Positions 45,173 through 55,585 of a stretch of DNA of 64,000 nt are shown one piece after another (the first letter of the stretch is position 1; the number at the start of each line of letters is the position of its first letter). Under the pieces are notes generated by a model. It was not told where the DNA came from and searched no databases. It saw nothing but the letters and a program-made list of their open reading frames with translations. Origin of the DNA: Sacculina carcini (Eukaryota > Arthropoda > Thecostraca > Sacculinidae); contig OU696589.1 of assembly GCA_916048095.2 (NCBI GenBank), forward strand, positions 413,501-477,500, written 5' to 3'. Both the position numbers and the translations under genes were made by a program.

Positions 45173-47300
45173 TAGCATTAAAACCCGCCCGTTGTGCGGA
45201 GGAATTCATAAAATGGAATTAATATTCATAATAATTCATATTCATAAAAATATTCCAAATTAAAAAAGAAAATGAAAACTCATCAGTGTCTTACTCAATA
45301 GAAAAGTCCAAGTGTGAATATTTTTATTTTTATTTTGACATAATATTTTCCCTCAACCCGCCTCATATATAAACCAACCCATTGTGCGGAATAATTCAGA
45401 ACACAAACACGTAACAAACAATGAAAATCCTAGCATGTAAACCCGCCCGTCGTGCGAAACAGTTCATACTATTAAATTTGTATTGAATTCATGAGAGAAA
45501 AGGAATATGAATTAAAAAAGAGTTGAGTAAACCCATACAAAAGTCTAAATTTCTATATTTTCATATTTATTTTCACAAAATAGTTTGCCTAAACCGCCTC
45601 ATATTTATACATGCCCGTCGTGCTGAATAATTCAGAACTCAGACACGAAACAATGAAAAATGACTACACTTTTTCATCATAATGTTTCCAAAATATTTTA
45701 ATAACTTAATATCACCGTCTAGCATTGAAACCCGCCAGTTGTGCGGAGCAATTCATAAGATGAAATTCATATTTAATTCATAAACATATTGCAAATTAAG
45801 AAAGAAAACAGATATACTCATTAAAATCTTACTCAATTGAAAAGTCTAAATTCAATTATATTTTTTGACAACATATTTTCCTTCAGCCCGTCTCATATTT
45901 AAACCCGCCCGTCGTGCTGAACAATTTATAAAATTAAATGCATATTCAATCCATAAAATAAAATGCATATTCAATCCATAAAATAAAATGCATATTCAAT
46001 CCATAAAATAAACTGAATACAAATTAAAAAGCAAAACATTTAACATTTTCCCTCGAACAGCCTCATATTTAAACCCGCCCGTCGTGCGGAACAATTAAGC
46101 CCCAACACCAATGGTTCTTTATATATAAACCAACTAATGACAACTAACTAACTAATATTCAAATGGTTCTTTATTATATAATAATGGTTTTTTATTTAAT
46201 GGTTCTATATGGTACAATAATTCAGTAGTTTACTTTGTTCCCAGTAGCATTTTACCCGCCCGTCGTGCGGAACAATTAAGCCCCTGATCTATACCATTGA
46301 ACCCGCGCAATTATGTCACCTCATATTCAAGCATACACACACAGACAGACAGATAATTTCTTCTTTATGTATATATATACCATTGAGCCTGCGCAATTAT
46401 GTCACCTCATATTCAAGCATACATACACAGACATACAGATAATTTCTTCTTTATGTATATATATGGCATTAATACCCGCCCGTTGTGCGGAGCAATTCAT
46501 ACAATCAAGCAAATCATGAACCATTTGAAAAAATGAACTAAAAACACTTTTTTTAAACCCACCCGTCGTGCGGAACAATTCATACAATAAAATTCATATC
46601 AAATCCATAAAATATAATGAATACAAATTGAAAAGCAAAAAATGTAAGCTATAAATATCTTGACCAATAGAAAAGTCTAAATGCCCGCGGGACATTTTTA
46701 TCTCATAAAAATGAGCCATTGCTTCGTTTGCGTTTGAAGCCCCTGGTCATTGAACCAGCGAACCATGAACCAGCGCAATTATGTCACCTCATATTCAAGC
46801 ATACATACACAGACAGACAGATAATTTCTTCTTTATGTATATATATAGCAATAAAACCGCATTAAAACCCGCCCGTTGTGCGGAACAATTCATAAAAATA
46901 TTGCAAATTAAAAATAAATAAGGCAAACTCATGAAGACCTTAATTAATTAAAAAGTCTAAATTTCATTATTTTTAATTTCATTTTGACCAAATATTTTCA
47001 CTCAGCCCGCCTCATATTTAAACCCGCCCGACGTGAGGAATAATTCAGAACTCGAACACCATCCGTTCTGGTTCTTGAAGTCAAATCCATTAGTTTTGTA
47101 TATGAATTCATTCTATACGGTGAAATTGAACGTTTTATTGCTGCCCGCGGGACATTTTTATTTCATAAAAATGAGCCATCGCTTCGTTTGCGTTTCACGC
47201 CCCTGATCATTGAACCAGCGAACCATGAACCAGCGCAATTATGTCACCTCATATTCAAGCATACATACACAGACAGACAGATAATTTCTTCTTTATGTAT

Positions 47301-48446
47301 TGTAACGAAAACAAAAAACACTAAGATATATTCAGACAGGCGCGCGTGGGCATCACCGCCCCACGCGCGCCCACAAGACGTCACACTCCGATCGCACCAC
47401 AAACACGACTCCCCGCTCACACCGTGTCACACGGGATCACACACGGACACACATACACACACACACAGTCATCACCCGCCGCAACAACCAATCAGCGGCG
47501 AGCCGGTCATTCACTCGCCGCTGCGGGGCATGGACAATTCACAAACGCATACACACACACACACACATACACCGAAACAACTGCACACACACACACCGAA
47601 ACAACTAGACACACTCGCTCACACACTCTCGCACGCAATATACAATTCAACTATACACGATCACACATAGACACACTAACACGTTCACGCACTCACAATC
47701 TTTCACACACACACTCTCTCTCACTAAACACGATTACACCACACCTCCACCTGTTTTTAAAGAAACATAAATCAACAAAAAACCGCGAACCAAGCAAACC
47801 AGGAAAAATGAACCAATAACCAAAATCTAATTAGACGACGGCCTCCACCAGATGAACACACCTTGGCTGCGGCGAAACACAACACGTCAGGCCCCAGCGT
47901 CCACCACGCTCCCGCCTCCGCCCGTGCTCTTCAGTGCTCCGCCGCAGCCTGCCGTCCTCTTCATCACCGGCTGCCGCGACAGGGCACAACACTTCGACCC
48001 TAGCACCCACTATGCTCCCGTCGACTCTAGTGTTCTTCAGCACCCTGCCGCAAACAGCCGGGACGTCGCCGCTCACACAGGCCACGCCGTCGCCGTCGTT
48101 CGTCATGTTTTCTTCCGGCTTCAGCAGCCCCTCTCTGTCACCTGCCGTCCAGCACCAGCATCCTCCACGAGCGATCGTCGCCTCCACCGACAATCCTGTA
48201 GTTGCCCGGCGACGTGCCTTACACCAGTGCAGGCGAGACGACCAGCATCCCTCGGCCACAGCTCCTCAGCTGCCTCCCGCCGGCATCATGCTGCACTGCC
48301 GTCCCCCTGCACACCAACCTGACACGCCACCGAGCACCTCCACCGCTGTTCTCCGCTGGTAGGCCGCTACTGATGCTGGACCATCTCCGCTGCTGAAGCC
48401 GGGTCGCAGACAAAAATAATTCCAAAACAAAAAAGCCGAAATAGCT
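47301..48446. mobile_element. LTR-like unit, copy 1 of a tandem duplication
   Basis: 1146 bp starting 'tgtaacgaaaacaaaaaaca'. It contains the hairpin at 47339-47371, a (CA)-rich third, a GC-rich part (47830-48400) with overlapping open frames on both strands, and the end 'ttccaaaacaaaaaagcc'. The first part resembles the solo-LTR-like insert at 7750. The likely reading is LTR plus internal region of a non-autonomous, minus-strand LTR element. No known domain is encoded. Confidence 0.5.
47339..47371. repeat. GC-rich hairpin, 12-bp stem
   Basis: GGCGCGCGTGGG, a 9-base loop and CCCACGCGCGCC. Repeated at 48485-48517 in copy 2. Confidence 0.9.
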
Positions 48447-49587
48447 TGTAACGAAAACAAAAAACACTAAGATATATTCAGACAGGCGCGCGTGGGCATC
48501 ACCGCCCCACGCGCGCCCACAAGACGTCACACTCCGATCGCACCACAAACACGACTCCCCGCTCACACCGTGTCACACGGGAGCACACACGGACACACAC
48601 ACACACACACACACACAGTCCTCACCCGCCGCAACAACCAATCAGCGGCGAGCCGGTCATTCACTCGCCGCTGCGGGGCATGGACAATTCACAAACGCAT
48701 ACACACACACACACACATACACCGAAACAACTGCACACACACACACCGAAACAACTAGACACACTCGCTCACACACTCTCGCACGCAATATACAATTCAA
48801 CTATACACGATCACACATAGACACACTAACACGTTCACGCACTCACAATCTTTCACACACACACTCTCTCTCACTAAACACGATTACACCACACCTCCAC
48901 CTGTTTTTAATGAAACATAAATCAACAAAAAACCGCGAACCAAGCAAACCAGGAAAAATGAACCAATAACCAAAATCTAATTAGACGACGGCCTCCACCA
49001 GATGAACACACCTTGGCTGCGGCGAAACACAACACGTCAGGCCCCAGCGTCCACCACGCTCCCGCCTCCGCCCGTGCTCTTCAGTGCTCCGCCGCAGCCT
49101 GCCGTCCTCTTCATCACCGGCTGCCGCGACAGGGCACAACACTTCGACCCTAGCACCCACTATGCTCCCGTCGACTCTAGTGTTCTTCAGCACCCTGCCG
49201 CAAACAGCCGGGACGTCGCCGCTCACACAGGCCACGCCGTCGCCGTCGTTCGTCATGTTTTCTTCCGGCTTCAGCAGCCCCTCTCTGTCACCTGCCGTCC
49301 AGCACCAGCATCCTCCACGAGCGATCGTCGCCTCCACCGACAATCCTGTAGTTGCCCGGCGACGTGCCTTACACCAGTGCAGGCGAGACGACCAGCATCC
49401 CTCGGCCACAGCTCCTCAGCTGCCTCCCGCCGGCATCATGCTGCACTGCCGTCCCCCTGCACACCAACCTGACACGCCACCGAGCACCTCCACCGCTGTT
49501 CTCCGCTGGTAGGCCGCTACTGATGCTGGACCATCTCCGCTGCTGAAGCCGGGTCGCAGACAAAAATAATTCCAAAACAAAAAAGCC
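48447..49587. mobile_element. LTR-like unit, copy 2 of the tandem duplication
   Basis: Nearly the same as copy 1, with visible differences: 'cgggagcac' against 'cgggatcac', a longer CA run, 'gtcctcac' against 'gtcatcac', and 'ttaatgaaac' against 'ttaaagaaac'. It ends at 'aaaaaagcc', then returns to H2 sequence. Substitutions between copies argue for a real rather than artefactual duplication. Confidence 0.6.
48485..48517. repeat. GC-rich hairpin, 12-bp stem, copy 2
   Basis: Same sequence as 47339-47371, located at the same offset from the start of the unit. Confidence 0.9.
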
Positions 49588-50541
49588 ATTTGTCCATCAT
49601 AATGTCCATTTGACTTTACACCGCCGTAACTTCCTTCAGATACACTTTGGAAAATTAAGAATTATACCGTATTGTAGAAAACAAACTTTCCAGCACAATG
49701 GTATAATTTATTTTTATGTGTAACAAATAGTTCTTGAGAAATAGGTAGAAAAATGAATTAATTTTAGTCGCACGGTGTTCAAGTGTAATTTTGGATGTAT
49801 TTGAGAATTTTTCCAATTTTACACGTTTTTTGTATCATGTGTGGGTATAAATTATAGCGTTTCTTGTAGAACACAAAATTTTCTACACAATAGTATAATT
49901 TTTATAACTGTAACTCTGCTGGCTTACGAGGAATAGATAGCGGAATATTGACCAAAATATTCGCGTTTTTCAGTGCCTTTTTGACTTTGTCATTTTGACT
50001 TCACACCGCCGTAACTTTTTCTTAATACGCTCTGGAAAATTAAAATTTGTACCGTGCTGTAGAAAACAAATTTTCAGCATGATGGTAATATGTATTTAGA
50101 TGTGTGATGTTTAGTTGCTGAGAAATAGAGAAAAAAGTACAAAAAATCGGACGCGTCGAGCTTAAATATAATTTTGAATGTAGACTGAAATTTTGTCATT
50201 TTTACATATTTTATATTTAATTTTTGGATATTAATTATAACCTATCGCGTAGAACAGAATATTCTCTACACAGTGGTATAATTTGTTTGGCTGTACCATT
50301 TCTGGTTTATGAGGAGTAGATGTAGGAATAGTGACCAAAATTCTCGCATTTTTCAGGGTTCATTTTGTCTTTTCACCGCGATAACTTTTTTTGATTTCAT
50401 TTTTAAAATTTTAAATTTATCCTATCGTGTAGACAAGAAAATTTCCAGCGTAATGGTATAAATTGTTGGCGGGTACATTGAGTGGTTACCGAGTAGCAGC
50501 TTGCTGAAAATATGACCAAGGAGGGTGGGACAGATAAGCAC

Positions 50542-50574
<33 letters not shown>

Positions 50575-50631
50575 GGATATCTTTTATATATATAGATATA
50601 TATATTTAGATCCAAAATGAAATGGAGTACT

Positions 50632-50835
50632 CACGTGTCTGGTGGATAAATGATATAAGATGAAGTTGAACTTCTTCAGACACAATATTTTTTTTTTTTT
50701 TACCACAACGTTTCGCCTTACGGCTTTATCAAGCAGTGATAACATATCGTCAGCCATTGTAAGAAACCAAATTCACAAAAATATGTTAAAACACGTGATC
50801 ATACATTAATTGGATATCTGACATAAATATATATA
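50632..50835 (-). mobile_element. Penelope-like element 2, left inverted end
   Basis: 'atataagatgaagttgaact', 'accacaacgtttcgccttac', 'gtgatcatacattaattgg' are the reverse complement of 54160-54335. Together they frame 50632-54335 as an inverted pair. Contains a decayed hammerhead-like core (reverse of 'gccgtaaggcgaaacgttg'). Confidence 0.65.
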
Positions 50836-50936
50836 CATATATATATACATATATATATATATATACATATACATACATGCATATATATATATGCTCGTAT
50901 ACATATATATACATATACATACACATATATATATGC

Positions 50937-50939
<3 letters not shown>

Positions 50940-51009
<70 letters not shown>
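50940..51009. repeat. (TA)n tract, target of the Tigger insertion
   Basis: About 70 bp of TA; it resumes at 53490-53555 after the Tigger element. Confidence 0.95.
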
Positions 51010-51012
<3 letters not shown>

Positions 51013-51031
51013 TGGAACCTCGACATACGAG
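51010..51031. repeat. Tigger left terminal inverted repeat
   Basis: 22 bp, exact reverse complement of 53468-53489. Confidence 0.95.
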
Positions 51032-51314
51032 ATTAATTCGTTCCCGGATCGTGCTCGTATCTCGAATTGCTCGTATCTCGAGCGAAGTTATCCCATAAGA
51101 AATAACTGAAAACCAATTAATCCGTTCCTGGCCTCCCAAAATTTTCAAGTTAACCCTAATTAACTATGAGCACATCTTCCTGATTACTACAAACACAAAC
51201 ACTAAACACACAAATTTATTACTAAAACACAAACACAACTGATTGCTAGATAATATGATATTAAAGAAATAAAATGCGAGTTAATTATCAGCACGAACGG
51301 AGGTGTATGCGTTT

Positions 51315-53070
51315 TTAATTATTTTCACTTTCTTTTGCCCTTTTAGCTGAACTCGCAGCACTTTCACTTTCTATAGGTATTTCGAAGAAAAACTTATCCA
51401 AGGAGGTTTGTCTCTGCCTCCCTTTCAAAATGGTACGGAAATGTGTAAGGCAAGTGTCATTAAAGAGAGCTGCAGCACGACTAGTAGTCACCTTTTCTGG
51501 GTGTTTCTTTTCAACGAAAGCAGCAATTTCCTCCCATTTAGCCAATACCTCTCTAATCTCCTTTGTGGACGTCCCCTTCTCCAGCATCTCCTCCTCTTCG
51601 CTGCTGATCTCTTGCAACACATCCGTCTGTTGCATTGCCTGTACTTCTTTCAACTCCTCTGTTGTCATCTCCTCAGCGTGCTCCTGCACAAGCTCGATGA
51701 TATCCGCCTCATCTACCTCCAGCCCCATGGATTTTCCGAGGGAAACAATCTCGTCCAGCACCACCTCGGGCCCAGGTTCGACGTCAAGCCCTTCGAAGTC
51801 GCTTTCAGGGATACAATCGGGCCACAATTTTCTCCAGGCAGAACTCAATGTACGTGTCGTAATGCCCTGCCATGCAGCATCAATCATTTTCAGAGCTATG
51901 GCAATGTTGAAATGTTCCTTCCAAAACTCACGAAGGGTCATCTGACTATTGTCCGTGATTTCAAAGCATCGTCGGAACAAATTTTTGGTATACAGTTTTT
52001 TGATGTTTGAGATCACCTGCTGATCCATGAGCTGGAGGATTGAAGTGGTGTTGGGGGGGAGGAAAATCACCCGAATGAACTTGAAATCTTTCATTATGCC
52101 GTCTTCCAGGCCATGGGGGTGTGCGGGAGCGTTGTCTAGAACAAGCAAACATTTCAAGGGAAGGTCATTCTCCTGGAGATATTGCTTCACTGAAGGGCCA
52201 AAGACTAGATTTACCCATTCAGTGAAGAACTGCCGGGTCACCCACGCTTTTGCATTTGCCCTCCATATCACCTGTAGCATCTCTTTCAAGACTTTGAGTC
52301 TTAAATGCGCGCGGGTTCTCTGCATGGTACACCAGCAGTGGCTTTACTTTGCAGTCACCGCTGGCATTAGCACACACTGCTAAGGTTAGACGATCTTTCA
52401 TTGGCTTGTGGCCCGGCAGTTTTTTCTCCTCAGCGGTGATGAATGTCCTGCGTGGCATTTTCTTCCAAAAAAGGCCCGTCTCGTCGCAGTTAAACACTTG
52501 TTGCGGGATATAACCTTCTTCCGAAATTAGTAAAGCGAAGCGGTGTGTAAACTCCTCCGCGGCTTTGGTATCTGCACTCGCTGCTTCGCCATGCCGTACC
52601 ACAGAGTGGATGCCTGTCCTTTTCTTGAATTTCTCAAACCAGCCATGGCTTGCCTTGAAATACACTCCACGTGTACCCGACGATGTATCACCCTCTGTTG
52701 ACGCTGCCTCACGTTGTAGGTCCTTGTAGATGGACAGCGCTTTCTCGGAGACGATGCTCTCCGTGACGGTATCTCCTGCCAGCTCCTTGTCACGTATCCA
52801 CAACAACAGAAGTCTCTCCATCTCGTCATGGATGTCGGTCCTCATTTTGGAAAGAATAGTCACTCCCTTGCTCGGTTTCATAGCTTTTATGGCATCTTTC
52901 TGTTTCAATATTGTACAGATCGTGGATGATGACCGATTGTACTGCTTTACGAGATCACTCACACGAACACCACGCTCATGTTTGTCTATTACCTCTTGCT
53001 TCATTTCGATTGACATCATCCTCTTTTTATTCTCAGAGGACGCCTTTCCATCTCCTTCTTTAGAACTCAT
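51315..53070 (-). pseudogene. TIGD/pogo-like transposase, one frameshift
   Basis: Start MSSKEGDGKASS at 53070. The first frame has the CENP-B type helix-turn-helix region (MSIEMKQEVIDKHERGVRVS, LVKQYNRSSSTICTIL), a second DNA-binding segment (GVYFKASHGWFEKFKKRTG) and the first catalytic Asp in FNCDETGLFWKK. The frame shifts near 52290. The second frame has LLVLDNAPAHPHG (second Asp) and SILQLMDQQVISNIKKLY (third Asp, 36 residues later), then an acidic C-terminal tail ending QTSLDKFFFE. Domains and catalytic triad are complete; only the frameshift prevents a full protein of about 590 residues. Confidence 0.92.
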
Positions 53071-53467
53071 GATTAATGTCACATAAAAAGCCACAAAAAG
53101 GACATGAATGTGATAAAACCAACACAACACAAGAGCGAGGGATCAGACCTGTACGGCGGGGAAACACACGTGCTTACTGCAGGGACGAGCGCTGGGCAGG
53201 GTTGCCAGGTGTCACGACCGAAAAAAATGACAAACTTGCAACTAAGAAATGACAAAAAGGACAAACAATATTTTGCAAGTCAGGAAAGACTGTCATTGAA
53301 ATTTTGTTTACAACAAACATGGCAGTCCTGGCGCTAGGTGGCCTCGATCGCTCGGCCACCTAGCGGGAGCATCTGAAATGCTCGTAACTCGAATTTTCAC
53401 TCGTATGTAGAGCACGATTTTTGCTCGAAAGACCGCTCGTATCTCGAGTTTCTCGTAAGTAGAGCAG

Positions 53468-53486
53468 CTCGTATGTCGAGGTTCCA

Positions 53487-53489
<3 letters not shown>
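53468..53489. repeat. Tigger right terminal inverted repeat
   Basis: 22 bp, exact reverse complement of 51010-51031, followed by TA. Confidence 0.95.
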
Positions 53490-53549
<60 letters not shown>

Positions 53550-53560
<11 letters not shown>

Positions 53561-53963
53561 ATTTAAGGATATACTCTGTTGTCTCAAAACTTGCAGTTGA
53601 GATCAACTCCTCTGCAGCCGTTCATCAATTTACTGGGAAAAAGCACTTGATATACAAAATCGAATGTGGCATGTGTCATAAAATATACATTGGGGAAACG
53701 GCCCGACCTATCAAAACTAGAATCATAGAGCACACTAATCCTAAACTGAATAGTGCAGTCGTACAACATTTCAGAGAGGAGCATCAGACGAACCCCGCAA
53801 GGATCAAATGGTCAATAATACATGAAGGTCTGAGAGATCACATCCAGAGAAAATACGTTGAGGCCGCATATATACGGGAAGTGGAACCCAGTAAATTGAT
53901 GAACGGCTGCAGAGGAGTTGATCTCAACTGCAAGTTTTGAGACAACAGAGTATATCCTTAAAT

Positions 53964-53972
<9 letters not shown>
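53550..53972 (+). pseudogene. PLE 2 GIY-YIG endonuclease end between inverted arms
   Basis: The plus frame at 53647-53940 reads MIYKIECGMCHKIYIGETA, RPIKTRIIEH, VVQHFREEHQT, YVEAAYIREVEPSKL and stops. It has the GIY (YKI) and YIG motifs and the following Arg of GIY-YIG nucleases in a Cys-rich PLE-type context. The final ~75 bp (53887-53972) recur inverted at 53550-53637, so a second, much shorter 3' end points the other way. (TA)n tracts lie on both outer sides. Confidence 0.8.

Positions 53973-54026
<54 letters not shown>
53973..54026. repeat. (TA)n tract
   Basis: TA run after the PLE 2 end; it grades into ATGTATA-type repeats up to about 54160 that mirror 50822-50940. Confidence 0.9.
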
Positions 54027-54035
<9 letters not shown>

Positions 54036-54100
54036 GCATATATATATGTGTATGTATATGTATATATATGTATACGAGCATATATATATATGCATGTATG

Positions 54101-54151
<51 letters not shown>

Positions 54152-54159
54152 GTATATTT

Positions 54160-54329
54160 ATGTCAGATATCCAATTAATGTATGATCACGTGTTTTAACA
54201 TATTTTTGTGAATTTCGTTTCTTACAATGGCTGACGATATGTTATCACTGCTTGATAAAGCCGTAAGGCGAAACGTTGTGGTAAAAAAATAAATATTGTG
54301 TCTGAAGAAGTTCAACTTCATCTTATATC

Positions 54330-54335
<6 letters not shown>
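54160..54335 (+). mobile_element. Penelope-like element 2, right inverted end
   Basis: Reverse complement of 50632-50835. Near 54252 it has 'cttgataaagccgtaaggcg' then 'aaacgttgtgg', which looks like a hammerhead core with two changed core bases, so probably inactive. Confidence 0.65.

Positions 54336-54375
<40 letters not shown>
54331..54375. repeat. (TA)n tract
   Basis: TA run between PLE 2 and PLE 3. Confidence 0.95.
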
Positions 54376-54379
<4 letters not shown>

Positions 54380-54491
54380 GCGCTTGCAAACGAGATTAAA
54401 CTGGATTGCTATTTCACATTTAGCAGTTTTCTTTTTGGTCGATTCCATGTCTCTAGCCAATTTCTGATCGCTTCTATTCAGACAACTCAAC

Positions 54492-54556
54492 AACTTCCCT
54501 ATATTACGAAACGTTTCGGAGTTACCAGACCCCATCATCAGACACAAATCACATGA
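54492..54556 (-). ncRNA. Hammerhead ribozyme motif, minus copy
   Basis: On the minus strand CTGATGA (54541-54535) is followed by a GGGGT...ACTCC stem, GAAAC (54517-54513), and stem III ACG-TTT-CGT ending in GTA, a permitted cleavage triplet. The bases before the core (ATTTGTGT) can pair with those after the cleavage site (ATATAGGG), partly through G-U pairs. Confidence 0.65.
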
Positions 54557-54624
54557 GAACACAATATCAACGCAAATACCAACACACAATCACTACAACA
54601 TTCAAACAATTATTCACATGCTAT

Positions 54625-55032
54625 TTATGTCAGCAACCAGGTGTCACTCCTAGGTGCCATTGTCTGGTAGGTGTGAAAGTGGTGTTGGCTGGCTGTCGCA
54701 GGGGCGCGTCGAGTTTCGCTCCAACAGGGCGGCTCGGTGAGTTGGCGGAATACCGTTTCTTCGAGCTGTATATTCAGCGTCGGCTTCAACTGGGTGATGT
54801 ATACCGCCTCTAAAATGCGCAATCGCCGTGCGTCGTTTTCGCGGGCCAAAACCTGTGTTCCTTCGACGATGTCTTGACGTGTGATTTTTTTGTCATGCGC
54901 CAAGCTGAAATGCCTCTTGATTGCACCGTTGTTGAGTTGGCAAGTCAGCCGCCGCGACAGCGTCGACGTCGTCGTCATGCCAATGTATGTGTGAGGTCCA
55001 CACCCCTCGACGTTACATTGAAATTGGTACAC
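54625..55032 (-). pseudogene. PLE 3 GIY-YIG C-terminus, minus copy
   Basis: The minus frame reads MYQFQCNVEGCGPHTYIGMT, TLSRRLTCQLNNGAIKRH, LRILEAVYITQLKPTLNIQL and stops at 54625. YQFQC is the GIY-side strand and TYIGMT the YIG side. Only the 3' part of the ORF is present. Confidence 0.8.
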
Positions 55033-55069
55033 GACGTGATGCTGCTGCAGCTGCGCGGGCTTGTCACTC

Positions 55070-55452
55070 GGAGGGTGACATACATTGGCTCATACATTGG
55101 CATGACGACGACGACGCTGTCGCGGCGGCTGACTTGCCACCTCAACAACGGTGCAATCAAGAAGCATTTCAGTTCGGCGCATGACAAAAAAATCACACGT
55201 CAATACATAGTCCAATGAACACAGGTTTTGACCCGCGAAAACGACACATGGCGATTGCGCATGTTAGAGGCGGTGTATATCACCCAGCTGAAGCCGACGC
55301 TGAATATACAGCTCGAAGAAAACGGTATTCTGCCAACTCACCGATCCCCCCGTTGGAGCGAAACTCGACGCGCCCCTGCGACAGCCAGCCAACACCACTT
55401 TCACACCTACCAGACAATGACACCTAGGAGTAACACCTGGTTGCTGACATAA
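55070..55452 (+). pseudogene. PLE 3 GIY-YIG C-terminus, plus copy
   Basis: The plus strand shows SYIGMTTTTLSRRLTCHLNN, GAIKKHFSSAHDKKITRQ, then a stop and a frame change, and LRMLEAVYITQLKPTLNIQL ending at 55452. It matches the minus copy closely. Confidence 0.8.
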
Positions 55453-55520
55453 ATAGCATGTGAGTAATTGTTTAAATGTTGTAGTGATTGTGTGTTGGTA
55501 TTTGCGTTGTTATTGTGTTC

Positions 55521-55585
55521 TCATGTGATTTGTGTCTGATGATGGAGTCTGGTAACTCCGAAACGTTACGTAATATAGGGAAGCT
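55521..55585 (+). ncRNA. Hammerhead ribozyme motif, plus copy
   Basis: CTGATGA at 55536-55542, stem II GGAGT-CTGGTA-ACTCC, GAAAC at 55560-55564, stem III ACG-TTA-CGT and the cleavage triplet GTA follow in order. Flanking strands GATTTGTGT and ATATAGGG can form helix I. It matches the type-I minimal hammerheads known from PLE terminal repeats. Confidence 0.7.

Larger units (their letters stand above)
45172..50596 (-). mobile_element. Helitron-like element H2, inverted copy
   Basis: Read on the minus strand it starts A|TCTATATATATAAAAG (50596-50581) with a (CTGT)n run and ends hairpin, TTTTAATG, CTAG|T (45172). 45172-47300 mirrors about 35540-37669 of H1a almost base for base, and 49588-50596 mirrors 27787-28550 plus 33510-33745. 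It therefore shows the empty site of Gypsy G near 49835-49845. The part corresponding to about 33750-35535 of H1a is missing; the duplicated unit at 47301-49587 stands in its place. Confidence 0.75.
51010..53489 (-). mobile_element. Tigger/pogo DNA transposon
   Basis: 2480 bp with perfect inverted ends: CAGTGGAACCTCGACATACG at 51010 (plus two more bases, AG) and its reverse complement ending at 53489. The flanks are TA on both sides (51008-51009, 53490-53491), as for the Tc1/mariner superfamily. Subterminal repeats 'ctcgtatctcga' occur several times inside both ends. It encodes one transposase on the minus strand with a single frameshift. Confidence 0.95.

Noticed and set aside
47852-49512. 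Repeated 142-156-codon frames on both strands in the GC-rich part of the duplicated unit
   Set aside because: Three overlapping frames of similar length on opposite strands, no known domain, composition typical of GC-rich sequence with few stops. Treated as part of the LTR-like unit, not as genes.
27787-50596. The inverted H1/H2 similarity as a single giant inverted repeat or assembly hairpin
   Set aside because: The two arms have independent insertions (Gypsy G in one, duplicated LTR-like units in the other), independent ends and substitutions, so they are separate element copies.
50786-54185. Frames made of Tyr-Ile or Ile-Tyr repeats
   Set aside because: They are translations of (TA)n and ATATAC repeats.
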